Origin: Mycolicibacterium rhodesiae NBB3
Lineage (GTDB): Bacteria > Actinomycetota > Actinomycetes > Mycobacteriales > Mycobacteriaceae
Reading direction: 5' to 3'
Assembly: GCF_000230895.2 (NCBI RefSeq)
Contig: NC_016604.1
Coordinates: 2,356,001-2,420,000, forward strand
Length of the DNA: 64,000 bases
The notes beneath the pieces are model-generated. The model made no database searches. It was given only the letters and a program-made list of their open reading frames with translations, and had not been told where the DNA came from. This document shows, one piece after another, positions 35,685-44,575 of this stretch; position 1 is the stretch's first letter, and every line of letters starts with the position of its first letter. A program made the translations under genes and the position numbers.

Positions 35685-37913
35685 TCACTTCACCTTGCTG
35701 AGATCTGTCTTCATCAACATGACGTTGTACTCGGACCACAACGAGAGGTTCCAGTACAGGTCGGTCCCGGTGCCCTGCGTCGACGGCGACCACGGATGCA
35801 TCATCGGCGCATAGATTCCGCCGTTCTGCTGGGACATCAGCACGGTCGGTCCGGACCATCCGCCTTCCGGCCGGTCGGAGGTTCGCATGACGATGTTGTT
35901 GTTCCGGTCGCCGTGCAGCGCGACGAATTTCTTCAGCTGCTGGTTGTACTGCACGGACATCTCGCTGACCGCGCTGCCCGGGTTGACGTTGACGGCTCCA
36001 CAAGCCCCCGGCGTCGTCGTCGACTGGCCGAAGATCGGCGTCGCGGCCGCGGGATTGCCCTTGACCCATCCGGCCGGCGTGGCGCCGACGCCGAACATCC
36101 CACCGGCACTGCCCGCGCTGTAGTACTCGTACTTGCTCAGGTCGAGGATGTCGCGTTCGGCGACGCGGGCAACATAGGCCGCACCCTGCCGACCGTTGGG
36201 TGTCCCGTACGCGTAGACGTAGCCGTCCGCTCGGACGAACGCCATCTGCTGGAAGTTCTGGTTGCCGGTCGTCGCGTTGTTGTAGCGGACGCTCTGCGGG
36301 GCGACCTTCCATGTCTCGCCGTTGTCTTCGGAGTAGGCGATCGCCGAGTAGTTCGTCGTCCAAACTCCCGGAGCGCCCCACTGGGTGACCGACATGAAGC
36401 TGATGTACTGCGTCACGTTGTATTCGGTGCCCGGCGTCGGCACCGAGATGCCTGCGGTCGGAATCAGCGTGATCCCGGCGGGCAGTCCCTCGGGGAAGAT
36501 GATCTGCCGTGCCATGTACTGGTACGGCGCACCGGAAGGGACATAGGTCAACGGTGATCCGCCGAAGTCACTGCCGGTGAACCACTCCGGGTCAGTGAAG
36601 TCGAGGCCGTTGAACAGATCGGCGTCGACGCTGCGGAACAGGACGTTGGATCGCCAATGGGTTCCCGAGGCCATGCCGCCCACGCCGAAGGTGTCACCGA
36701 ATGCGATCAGAACCTGATGTTCGTTCACGTCGGGGGTATTCGGGTCGTCGATCATGCCGTTGTCCCACATGATGCCGAGGTCGGTGCCCGTGACGCCCCA
36801 CTCGTACTGGGTGTTGTTCGCTGGGTTGTTCCCGGTGATCCAGTCGACGAATTGCGTTGACACGCTGAGGTATTGACCGGGCGCAGGGAAGCCCGGCCGT
36901 GGCGGAGGTGCTGGTGCGGGTGCCGCAAGCGCCAGGCTCATGGTCTGAACGGGGGCGAGCGTCATGTCCTCCTCCGTGCCCTCGGTGAGCGCATTGACCA
37001 GGTCGTCCACCTCGCGGCGGGCGAAGGCAAGCAGACCCCACGCCAGCGGCGCGGCAGGATCGATCGGCACATCTCCCGCAAGCGGATTGAGCAACGAGTC
37101 GACGACGTTCGACACGACCTCGACAACCTGGGTGAGCAGATCGGGATCGGTCTCGGGGGCGACGACGACGTCTTCCACCGTCTGGGCGGCCAGCATCGGC
37201 GAGACGTTCAACGGACCCGATGCGGCGAGGACGCGCGCGTCGACGAATGTCGCGGCGCCGACGACTTCCTCCTGATCCGTCGAGCCGGGGTTCGTCGTTG
37301 ATTGGCCGGTCAGCGTCGTGGTGACCGCGCCGGACTGCTGTGGGGGGCTCGATATGGGATCGTTGTTCGACTTCTTGTCGTCGAGCTTCGTCGTGTCTCC
37401 CGTTGTGTCGTCCTTCTCGACGACCCTTTCGACCGGTTCTTCTTCGACGACCGGCTCTTTTTCTTCTTCGGTCGCGGGCTGTTCTCCGGATGCCTCCGGT
37501 TCGGTCTTCGGTGCCTCTTCTTTTTCCGTGGCCGGGGCAGGTTCCGATGTACCGAGCGTTCCGGTGTTCGTCTGAGCACTCACCTGGCCGGGTTCGACGG
37601 CGCCCCGTGTCTCGTTCTTGTCGGTGTCGTCGTCGTCGGACTTTTTCGTTTCGGTGTTCGACGAGTCGATCGTCGACGTGCCGATGGTGGGTGTGTTGGC
37701 GGTGGAGACGCCGGGGGTCGACGTACTGCCGGTCGTCGAGTCCGGGTTCGACGTGTTTTCGGTCGAGGAATCGGACGAGGGCGCCGATGAATCCGACGTC
37801 TGCGCTGCGGCTATGCCGTGGCCCGTGGCAATTGCTGTGCCGACGCCCAGAGCGACGGCCAGCCCGCCGACGCGGCCGATATAGGTGGCAGGTCCCATGC
37901 CCTTACCTTTCAC
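35685..37913 (-). CDS. Exported DUF4185 domain protein with acidic low-complexity linker
   Basis: A 742-residue protein. A signal-like segment lies at residues 10-37 (GGLAVALGVGTAIATGHGIA). Then come about 160 residues of Ser/Thr/Asp/Glu/Pro-rich disordered sequence, a mixed region, and a C-terminal DUF4185 domain from about residue 345 (DWITGNNPANNTQYEWGVTG to the end). DUF4185 resembles sugar-active beta-propellers and is found on mycobacterial surface proteins. The linker could span the wall. Cotranscription with the small exported protein downstream is likely. Confidence 0.82.
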   Translation of the reverse strand: MKGKGMGPATYIGRVGGLAVALGVGTAIATGHGIAAAQTSDSSAPSSDSSTENTSNPDSTTGSTSTPGVSTANTPTIGTSTIDSSNTETKKSDDDDTDKNETRGAVEPGQVSAQTNTGTLGTSEPAPATEKEEAPKTEPEASGEQPATEEEKEPVVEEEPVERVVEKDDTTGDTTKLDDKKSNNDPISSPPQQSGAVTTTLTGQSTTNPGSTDQEEVVGAATFVDARVLAASGPLNVSPMLAAQTVEDVVVAPETDPDLLTQVVEVVSNVVDSLLNPLAGDVPIDPAAPLAWGLLAFARREVDDLVNALTEGTEEDMTLAPVQTMSLALAAPAPAPPPRPGFPAPGQYLSVSTQFVDWITGNNPANNTQYEWGVTGTDLGIMWDNGMIDDPNTPDVNEHQVLIAFGDTFGVGGMASGTHWRSNVLFRSVDADLFNGLDFTDPEWFTGSDFGGSPLTYVPSGAPYQYMARQIIFPEGLPAGITLIPTAGISVPTPGTEYNVTQYISFMSVTQWGAPGVWTTNYSAIAYSEDNGETWKVAPQSVRYNNATTGNQNFQQMAFVRADGYVYAYGTPNGRQGAAYVARVAERDILDLSKYEYYSAGSAGGMFGVGATPAGWVKGNPAAATPIFGQSTTTPGACGAVNVNPGSAVSEMSVQYNQQLKKFVALHGDRNNNIVMRTSDRPEGGWSGPTVLMSQQNGGIYAPMMHPWSPSTQGTGTDLYWNLSLWSEYNVMLMKTDLSKVK

Positions 37914-38075
37914 ATGGCGAAATGGCCCCCCGACCCGACGTCATCGTCAATTAGATAGCACACAGCCCGTCTGCACAGCAAAATCCGCCAATCGTCCCAG
38001 AATTCACAGTGGTCGCTGTGGCGGTGATCTTGGTGGCGTTTTGCCAGAAAGTTAGCTCGGCGTGCTTTCTCTCGG

Positions 38076-38444
38076 CTAAGACATCAAGCCGGCATCCCGC
38101 AGCGCGTCCTCGTACAGGCCGAACGCATAGGGCAGACCGTCCCCGACCCAGGCCTCGTAGATGTTGACGTGGTCAGCGATGGCCTGCACCTGAAAGGCAT
38201 ACGTCTCGAATTGTTTGTCCTGACGCAGGCCGTCTATTTGCTGCCGGGTGCCCTGAATGAGGACGAATCCCCCTAACTCGTTACTCCGCGGCTTGAGGAT
38301 CACGGCATCGAATCGCTCGATCCGCCCGTCACGCTTGAGTTCTTCGAGATACCCGGTCAGCTTGTCCTTGAGGAAGGCGAGGGCCTGCGTTTCACGTCCC
38401 CGCGTGGGAATCCCCCACACCACCCAGACACCAGCTTCTGCCAT
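38076..38444 (-). CDS. Conserved protein of unknown function
   Basis: A 122-residue protein from ATG 38444, which has AGGAGAGCC before it; a frame extension to 38471 is less likely. It begins MAEAGVWVVWGIPTRGRETQ and has the character of a dimeric alpha/beta-barrel protein such as those in the YciI or antibiotic monooxygenase groups, but no diagnostic residues are visible. It is divergent from the MFS gene. Confidence 0.65.
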   Translation of the reverse strand: MAEAGVWVVWGIPTRGRETQALAFLKDKLTGYLEELKRDGRIERFDAVILKPRSNELGGFVLIQGTRQQIDGLRQDKQFETYAFQVQAIADHVNIYEAWVGDGLPYAFGLYEDALRDAGLMS

Positions 38445-38517
38445 GGCTCTCCTTTTACACCAGATGTCCACGGCTCCTCGCGTGACATGCAGAACGCGAT
38501 CTGTGAAGCTTCGGCGG

Positions 38518-39786
38518 ATGACTCTCGTCCATACGCAGGTGACGCCTCATCGACCGCGGCGTGCTTGGGCTGCTGTTGCGTTGCTCGCGATCGTGGGCAC
38601 GCTCAACTACGCCGACCGATTCCTGCCCGCCGTGCTCGCGGAGCCGATCAAGGAAGATCTGGCGTTGTCCGACACCGCAATCGGTGTCATCAACGGGTTC
38701 TGGTTCCTGGCGGTGTACGCGGTGCTCGGCTTGGTGATCGCCCGGATCGCCGACCGCGGGGCGTTCGGTTTGGTGATCTCCTCATGTCTGACGTTGTGGG
38801 GTGTCATGACGATGCTCGGCGGTGCCGTGCAGTCGGCCTTGGGGCTTGCGCTCACCCGTGTCGGAGTCGCGGTGGGGGAGGCGGGCAGCACGCCTGCCGC
38901 GCATGCGTACGTGGCGCGAAACTTCCCACCGGAACGCCGCGCCGCCCCATTGGCCGTCATCACCTTGTCGATACCGTTGTCCAGTGCCGCCAGCCTGATC
39001 GGCGGCGGGCTGCTGGCGCAGTCGCTCGGATGGCGGACGGCGTTCGTGGTGATGGGCGCGATCAGTGTGGTGTTCGCCCCGCTTGTGCTCCTCGTCCTCG
39101 GCCGCCGCCAGCCGATGCCGGTCGCACCCGCGCGCGACGACGTGGTTCAGACGGCAAGAGTGCGGGATCTGCTGCGCAAGCCGAGCTTCCTCGCCGTCGT
39201 CGTCGGCGCCGCGTTCATCTCGTTCGCCGGATATTCGCTGACGACCTTCGCCCCCGCCTACTTGATCCGGACGCGCGGGATGTCGCTGGCAGAGGTGGGC
39301 TTGCAGTACGGCATCGCCAGCGGTCTGACCGGCATCTTGAGCCTGCTGATCGTCGGCCGTGTCGCCGACAGCCTGTCGGCGAAGGATCCTCGTTGGTCGC
39401 TGTGGCTGGTAGCCGCAATGACCACCGCGTTGGTCCCCTTTTCGGCGCTGGCCTTCGTCGTCGAGAGCCAAACGCTGTGCGTCTGGTTCCTGGCATTGAG
39501 CTACGTCATCGGGACAGCGCACATGGCGCCGTCGATCGCCGCGATTCAGCGGCTGGCGCGCGCCGAACAGCGCGCCACGGCGTCGGCGATCTTCCTGTTC
39601 TTCGGCGCCATGGTCGGATCCGCGGGGCCGTTCCTGACCGGCGTCATCAGCGACACGCTCAAGGGCGACCTCGGCAACATGTCGCTGGGCCGGGCGCTGC
39701 TCCTCGTTCCGGTGGCGCAAATCGTCGCGATCATCTGCTACCTCGTTGCGAGTCAACGCTTCATGCGCGAGATCGTGGACAGGTAG
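38518..39786 (+). CDS. MFS transporter
   Basis: A 422-residue integral membrane protein with about 12 hydrophobic spans. The N-terminal motif GTLNYADRFLPAVLAEPIKE and the aromatic-acid/spinster-type loop VGEAGSTPAAHAYVARNFPP point to the sugar/organic-anion MFS branch. The ATG at 38518 is chosen because MTLVHTQVTPHRPRRAW gives a short basic N-terminus before helix 1. Substrate unknown; the gene downstream is an oxidoreductase. Confidence 0.82.
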   Translation: MTLVHTQVTPHRPRRAWAAVALLAIVGTLNYADRFLPAVLAEPIKEDLALSDTAIGVINGFWFLAVYAVLGLVIARIADRGAFGLVISSCLTLWGVMTMLGGAVQSALGLALTRVGVAVGEAGSTPAAHAYVARNFPPERRAAPLAVITLSIPLSSAASLIGGGLLAQSLGWRTAFVVMGAISVVFAPLVLLVLGRRQPMPVAPARDDVVQTARVRDLLRKPSFLAVVVGAAFISFAGYSLTTFAPAYLIRTRGMSLAEVGLQYGIASGLTGILSLLIVGRVADSLSAKDPRWSLWLVAAMTTALVPFSALAFVVESQTLCVWFLALSYVIGTAHMAPSIAAIQRLARAEQRATASAIFLFFGAMVGSAGPFLTGVISDTLKGDLGNMSLGRALLLVPVAQIVAIICYLVASQRFMREIVDR

Positions 39787-39808
39787 TTTCACGATCGTGG
39801 TCGAGCTG

Positions 39809-40825
39809 ATGAACCGCCAGATCCTGTTGCGTCGGCGACCGACGGGCCTCGTCGCCCCCGGAGACACCGAATTGGTCAGCACCCCTGCACCGCAGCCCGC
39901 CGACGGGGAGGCGCTGATCCGCACGACTTACGTCGGCATCGACGCCGCTGCCCGCACCTGGCTGAACGACCAGCCGGGTTATCTGCCGCCGGTACAGATC
40001 GGCGAGGTCATCCGAGCGGCGGGCATCGGGGAGGTCGTCGAATCGCGTTGCGACGCATATGCCGTCGGCGACGTCGTCACGACACTGACGGGTTTTCAGG
40101 AATACGTGATCTGCCGGGACGACATCTTCACCACACCGGTGCCTGGTCCGCAGGACAAGGTCGACCAGCTCGCGGCGATGTCGGTTTACGGCCCCACGGG
40201 TGCGACCGCGTACTTCGGGATGGTGGGCATCGGTAAGCCGAAGGAGGGCGAGACCGTCGTCGTCTCGGCCGCTGCGGGCGCGACCGGGTCGGTGGCCGGA
40301 CAGATCGCGAAGATCGCCGGCGCCAGGGTCGTCGGCATCGCCGGCGGACCGGAGAAGTGCAAGGCGGTGGTCGAGGACTTCGGGTTCGACGCGTGCATCG
40401 ACTATCGGGCGGACAACATGAAAGCCGCGCTCAAGGAACACTGCCCCCGCGGGGTCGACGTCTATTTCGACAACGTCGGTGGCCCGATTCTGGACGCCGT
40501 GTTGGGCCGGCTGGCGCCGAAGGCGCGCGTCGTGTTGTGCGGCGTCATCTCCAGTTACCTGACCGGCGAGCACCCCGGCCCTGCCAACTACGTGAATCTG
40601 CTGTCGAAAACGGCCACGATGCAGGGATTCAATGCCCTCGATGAATGGGGCCGGTTCGAGGAGGCATTCGGGCCGCTGCGGCAGTGGGCCGACGAGGGGA
40701 AGCTGGTTCACCGCGAAACGATCTATGTCGGCATCGAATCCTGCGTCGACGCCATGAACGGGTTGTTCACCGGGGCGAATATCGGCAAGATGCTAGTGAA
40801 GATCAGCGAACCGAAATCGCCCTGA
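39809..40825 (+). CDS. NADP-dependent medium-chain oxidoreductase, curcumin reductase/leukotriene B4 dehydrogenase type
   Basis: A 338-residue zinc-independent MDR protein that begins MNRQILLRRRPTGLV (a GTG four codons upstream is possible). The NADP loop is VVSAAAGATGSVAGQIAKIA, and DVYFDNVGGPILDAVLG is characteristic of this reductase group. It reduces C=C bonds of alpha,beta-unsaturated carbonyls. It follows the MFS gene by 22 bases, so the two may form a small operon. Confidence 0.85.
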   Translation: MNRQILLRRRPTGLVAPGDTELVSTPAPQPADGEALIRTTYVGIDAAARTWLNDQPGYLPPVQIGEVIRAAGIGEVVESRCDAYAVGDVVTTLTGFQEYVICRDDIFTTPVPGPQDKVDQLAAMSVYGPTGATAYFGMVGIGKPKEGETVVVSAAAGATGSVAGQIAKIAGARVVGIAGGPEKCKAVVEDFGFDACIDYRADNMKAALKEHCPRGVDVYFDNVGGPILDAVLGRLAPKARVVLCGVISSYLTGEHPGPANYVNLLSKTATMQGFNALDEWGRFEEAFGPLRQWADEGKLVHRETIYVGIESCVDAMNGLFTGANIGKMLVKISEPKSP

Positions 40826-40857
40826 GTTAACCCTGACCAAAGGGGGTACAGACGAGC

Positions 40858-41694
40858 ATGGTTTCGAGACTTCTTCATTTGCTCGCCGTGGCCGTCATGT
40901 CTGCCGCAGCGTTGCTCTTAGCGCCCACCCCCTCCGCCGGCGCACAGGGCTGTCCCGACGTCGAGGTGGTGTTCGCCCGTGGGACCGCCGAGGCACCGGG
41001 CGTCGGCGGGGTCGGTCAGGCTTTCGTCGACGCGCTTCGCGCGCAGGCCGGGTCCAGGTCCATGAACGTCTATCCGGTCAACTACGCGGCCAGCAGCGAC
41101 TTCATGGGCGATCGAATCGCGTTCGCCAGGACCGTCGTCGACGGAATCCGCGATGCGGGTACCCATATCGAGGCGACCGCGGCGAACTGTCCCGACACCC
41201 AGATCGTGCTTGGCGGATTCTCACAGGGCGCGGCTCTCGCCGGCTACGTGACGTCGGCCGAAATCCCGCAGGAGATTCCTGCCGAGTACCGCGAGTTCAT
41301 CCCCAATCCGATGCCGTCGGAGGTGGCCGACCATGTCGCCGCCGTGGTCCTGATCGGGCTGCCGTCACCGGAGTTCTTGAGCAGCGGAGGCGCCCCACCC
41401 ATCACGATCGGGCCCTCGTACGTCGAGAAGACCCTCAAGGTGTGTGCGCCCGACGACAACATCTGCAACGGGGCACCGGCCGGTCCGCCGAGCTTCGCTC
41501 ACGCGATGTACGGCGTGAACGGAAGCACCAATGACGCGGCGGCCTATGTCGTGGAGCGACTCACGCGCCTTTCCTCGCTCAATCCGGTACCGCCCGCCCC
41601 GGCACCCGCTCCGGTCCCCATGCCCGCGCCTGCACCCGGACCTGCGCCGATGCCTATGGCGGGCCCGATCCAGGCGCCGGCGCCGTCGCCATAA
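40858..41694 (+). CDS. Exported cutinase-like serine esterase
   Basis: A 278-residue protein with a signal peptide (LLHLLAVAVMSAAALLLAP) and a cutinase domain. The nucleophile is in GGFSQGAALAG, and the aspartate and histidine of the triad fit CAPDDNIC and FAHAMYG; cysteines at both ends match the family's disulfides. The last 45 residues are Pro/Ala-rich. Mycobacterial cutinase-like proteins hydrolyse lipids at the envelope. The 3' end overlaps the convergent SDR gene by 41 bases. Confidence 0.9.
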   Translation: MVSRLLHLLAVAVMSAAALLLAPTPSAGAQGCPDVEVVFARGTAEAPGVGGVGQAFVDALRAQAGSRSMNVYPVNYAASSDFMGDRIAFARTVVDGIRDAGTHIEATAANCPDTQIVLGGFSQGAALAGYVTSAEIPQEIPAEYREFIPNPMPSEVADHVAAVVLIGLPSPEFLSSGGAPPITIGPSYVEKTLKVCAPDDNICNGAPAGPPSFAHAMYGVNGSTNDAAAYVVERLTRLSSLNPVPPAPAPAPVPMPAPAPGPAPMPMAGPIQAPAPSP

Positions 41695-42649
41695 GCGTTG
41701 CGAACAACTCGGCCATCTCATCGGCAGGTCCGCCTGGCACGGTGTAGCCGGTTTCGTCACGGATCGTGGTGAGGTTGTCGCGTACGTCCTCGATCGACAG
41801 GTCGGGCTTGTAGAAACCCTTCGTCCTGCCGATGAAGAGGCGCGACACATGACCCGCACCGACGGTGTAGATCTCGCCGGACACCGGACAGTCCCGGTGT
41901 GTCAGGAAGGCCGCAACCGGTGCCACGAGTGCGGGATCGAGCCGCGAAAGGTACTGGCCGGCGAGCTCGTCGAGGATCGCCTGTGCCTCCGCGTCATCCT
42001 GTTGCGGCGCCGTGTCCACCGAATGCTGCAGCATGCGCGTGTACGCGATCGGCGCGATGGCGTTCACTCTGATGTCACGGTCGGCGCCCTCGGCCGCCAG
42101 CACCCGGGTCAAGCCGACCAATCCGGTCTTGGCCGCTCCGTAGTTGGCCATCCGCTCGGCACCGAGAAGTCCCGCCGCAGAGCAGGTGTTGAGGATGCGG
42201 CCATAGCCCTGATCGCGCATCACCTTGTACGCCGGCCGGGTCAGATTGAAGGCGCCCTTGAGGTGTACGTCCACGAGCGGGTCGAGACGGTCGGCGGTGA
42301 TGTCCTCGAAGGGGGCGTCGCGCACGATGCCCGCGTTGTTGATCAGGATGTCGACCCGTCCCCACGCGTCGATGGCGGCGTCGATGATCGCCTGCCCACC
42401 GCTGGGCGTCGTCACGCTGTGGTTGTCGGCGACGGCTTCGCCGCCCAGAGTCGTGATCTCGTCGGCGACACGGCTGGCGGCGGCATTGTCGGCACCGTCA
42501 CCGGTTACCGAACCACCGATGTCGTTGACGACGACGCGCGCGCCGCGAGCCGCCAGCAGCAGGGCGTACTGCCTGCCCAGACCACCGCCCGCACCGCTGA
42601 TCACTGCGACCTGTCCGTCGAATCGCAGCTCGTCGGGCGTGCTCACCAT
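41654..42649 (-). CDS. Short-chain dehydrogenase with C-terminal extension
   Basis: A 331-residue SDR. Nucleotide loop VAVISGAGGGLGRQYALLLA, NNAG strand, catalytic residues in NTCSAAGLLGAERMANYGAA K. The tail past residue 250 resembles 17-beta-HSD4-type enzymes. The ATG at 42649 overlaps the end of the P450 gene, so the P450 product may be the substrate of this dehydrogenase. Steroid or fatty-acyl chemistry is plausible but not shown. Confidence 0.85.
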   Translation of the reverse strand: MVSTPDELRFDGQVAVISGAGGGLGRQYALLLAARGARVVVNDIGGSVTGDGADNAAASRVADEITTLGGEAVADNHSVTTPSGGQAIIDAAIDAWGRVDILINNAGIVRDAPFEDITADRLDPLVDVHLKGAFNLTRPAYKVMRDQGYGRILNTCSAAGLLGAERMANYGAAKTGLVGLTRVLAAEGADRDIRVNAIAPIAYTRMLQHSVDTAPQQDDAEAQAILDELAGQYLSRLDPALVAPVAAFLTHRDCPVSGEIYTVGAGHVSRLFIGRTKGFYKPDLSIEDVRDNLTTIRDETGYTVPGGPADEMAELFATLMATAPAPGSGPP

Positions 42650-43857
42650 GTGACGGGTAGCTCCTTCATGCCGTAGATCCCGGATTCCCCCTTGAACCTC
42701 AATTGTTCTGTGCCGACGGCCAATTGCAGCCCCGGCACGCGGCGGGCCAGCGTAGGAAACGCAATCTGCATCTCCGCCCTGGCGAGGTTCGCGCCGATGC
42801 ACTGGTGTACGCCGTAGCCGAAACCCAAGTGCCCGCGTGTATTTCGGTCGCCGTCGAATACCTCGGGGTTGTCGATGAAGGTCGGGTCCCAGTTTCCGGC
42901 GGGGATGTTCATCACGAGCCAGTCGCCTGCGTGGATCTGCTGACCGCCGAGGATGAGATCCTCGGTGGCGATCCGGTCGACCTGGCTGTGGACGATGGCC
43001 AGGTAACGCATCATCTCCTCGACGATGTTCGCGATGACGGCAGGATCCTCGGTGCGTCCGAGTAGCTCGTATGTCTCCCGATGTTCCATCAGTGCAACGG
43101 TTCCCAGCGCGATCATATTGGCGGTGGTCTCGTGTCCGGCCTGCATCATGATGGCTCCGGTGACGGTGGCGGTCTCCCGGCTGATGTCACCGTTGACCAC
43201 ATGGCCGGTGACGAGCCGACTGAGCAGATCGTCGCCGGGCTCATGTTCCTTGCGCTCGACCAACTCGGCGATGTAGGCGAACATCTCGCCGAAGGCCTTT
43301 GCCTTCTCCTCGTCGGAGGTGCGAACGTCCAGCCCTACCGTCGTGTGGTGGTGGAACAACTCGAGGTCGTCGTCGGGCACCCCTAGCAGGTGTGCGATGA
43401 CGAGCGACGGCACAGGTAGTGCGAAGGCGCGCACGAGGTCGGCAGGTGGACCGGCGGCGAGCATCGCGTCGAGGTACCGGTCGACGATCTCCTGGATCTG
43501 GGGTCGCATAGCGTCGACCCGTCGAAAGGTGAAGTCTCGGGTCAGCATTCGCCGGATGCGATGGTGTTCGGGGTCGTCGACGCGCGCGAACATGATTGGG
43601 GTGTTGTTCTCGCTGTCCTTGGGAAGCATCGCCTCGGGGATGGTCTCCGCGGACAGCCGCGGATCGACGAGTGCGGCTCTGATGTCCTCGTACCTGCTGA
43701 CCACCCACGTGGGCCTGCCCTGGTAGATCGCCCGTTGCAGGCCCGGCTCGTCGCGCCATTGCGTGAACTCGGCAGGCGGACGCAGCGGGCAGGTCGCCGA
43801 GCGCTCAGCCGGGATGGCGGGGAGGTCGGACGCGATCTCGGAAGTCGTTGATGTCAC
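42643..43857 (-). CDS. Cytochrome P450
   Basis: A 404-residue P450 with haem loop FGYGVHQCIGANLARAEMQI, ExxR in EEMMRY and I-helix AGHETTANM. The general look is of the CYP105/CYP107 type that hydroxylates diverse small molecules. It forms a two-gene operon with the SDR and is divergent from a TetR gene, which probably controls it. Confidence 0.88.
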   Translation of the reverse strand: MTSTTSEIASDLPAIPAERSATCPLRPPAEFTQWRDEPGLQRAIYQGRPTWVVSRYEDIRAALVDPRLSAETIPEAMLPKDSENNTPIMFARVDDPEHHRIRRMLTRDFTFRRVDAMRPQIQEIVDRYLDAMLAAGPPADLVRAFALPVPSLVIAHLLGVPDDDLELFHHHTTVGLDVRTSDEEKAKAFGEMFAYIAELVERKEHEPGDDLLSRLVTGHVVNGDISRETATVTGAIMMQAGHETTANMIALGTVALMEHRETYELLGRTEDPAVIANIVEEMMRYLAIVHSQVDRIATEDLILGGQQIHAGDWLVMNIPAGNWDPTFIDNPEVFDGDRNTRGHLGFGYGVHQCIGANLARAEMQIAFPTLARRVPGLQLAVGTEQLRFKGESGIYGMKELPVTW

Positions 43858-43926
43858 CGGCGTTTCCTGTTAAGTGTCAGTGCTCTGCCAATTGCCCAGA
43901 GCGTAAGACCCACGCAAGTAGCAGTC

Positions 43927-43937
43927 AACTGTCAGTT
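43927..43937. promoter_or_regulatory. Small inverted repeat, candidate TetR operator
   Basis: AACTG and CAGTT flank a single T, 12 bases upstream of the TetR start in the divergent gap with the P450 gene. Short, but in the expected place. Confidence 0.45.
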
Positions 43938-43948
43938 ACCATGGGGTG

Positions 43949-44575
43949 ATGACCGAGGTGGCCGATCGTCCGTTGCGCGCCGATGCGGCGCGCAACGCCG
44001 AGCGAATTCTTCGCGCCGCACGGGACGTGTACGGCGAACTGGGATCCGACGCGCCGCTGGAAGCCATCGCGCGCCGAGCGGGCGTCGGCGAGCGAACGCT
44101 GTATCGACGGTTCCCGACGAAGGGCGACTTGATCAGCGCGGCATTGGATCAAAGTATCGCCGAGGACCTCATGCCGGTGATCGTCAAGGCCCGCGCGGAC
44201 AAGGATCCGATGCGTGGACTGGTGGCTCTGATCGAGGCGGCGATCTCACTGGGCGCGCGCGAACACCACCTGCTGACCGCGGCCAGGCGAGCCGGATCGC
44301 TGCGGTCTGACATCTCCACGGAGCTGAACGGCGCGCTGGCTGAACTCGCCGCCCGAGGCCAGGAGGCGGGGGTGATCAGAGCCGATCTGGTCGCCGACGA
44401 CCTGCCCCGCTTCATCGCAATGCTCTACGCCGTGTTGTCCACGATGGATTCCGACGACGACGGGTGGCGGCGCTACGTCGCGCTGCTCGTCGATTCGATA
44501 TCCACGGGCGTGCGGCAGCGGCTCCCACGAGCGGTGCCGCTGCGCTTCGAACCCTCGTCGACTACCTGGCTGTAG
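43949..44575 (+). CDS. TetR-family transcriptional regulator
   Basis: A 208-residue regulator with its helix-turn-helix at about residues 10-57 (AERILRAARDVYGELGSDAP, then VGERTLYRRFPTKGDLI). The ATG at 43949 follows a possible GTG start by one codon. The divergent arrangement suggests it represses the P450-SDR operon. Its stop codon abuts the stop of the convergent DUF885 gene with no bases between. Confidence 0.85.
   Translation: MTEVADRPLRADAARNAERILRAARDVYGELGSDAPLEAIARRAGVGERTLYRRFPTKGDLISAALDQSIAEDLMPVIVKARADKDPMRGLVALIEAAISLGAREHHLLTAARRAGSLRSDISTELNGALAELAARGQEAGVIRADLVADDLPRFIAMLYAVLSTMDSDDDGWRRYVALLVDSISTGVRQRLPRAVPLRFEPSSTTWL

Noticed and set aside
35683..36381. Upstream extension of the 156-residue exported protein to 389 residues
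   Set aside because: It overlaps the DUF4185 gene in another frame and would bury the clear signal peptide that starts at 35682.
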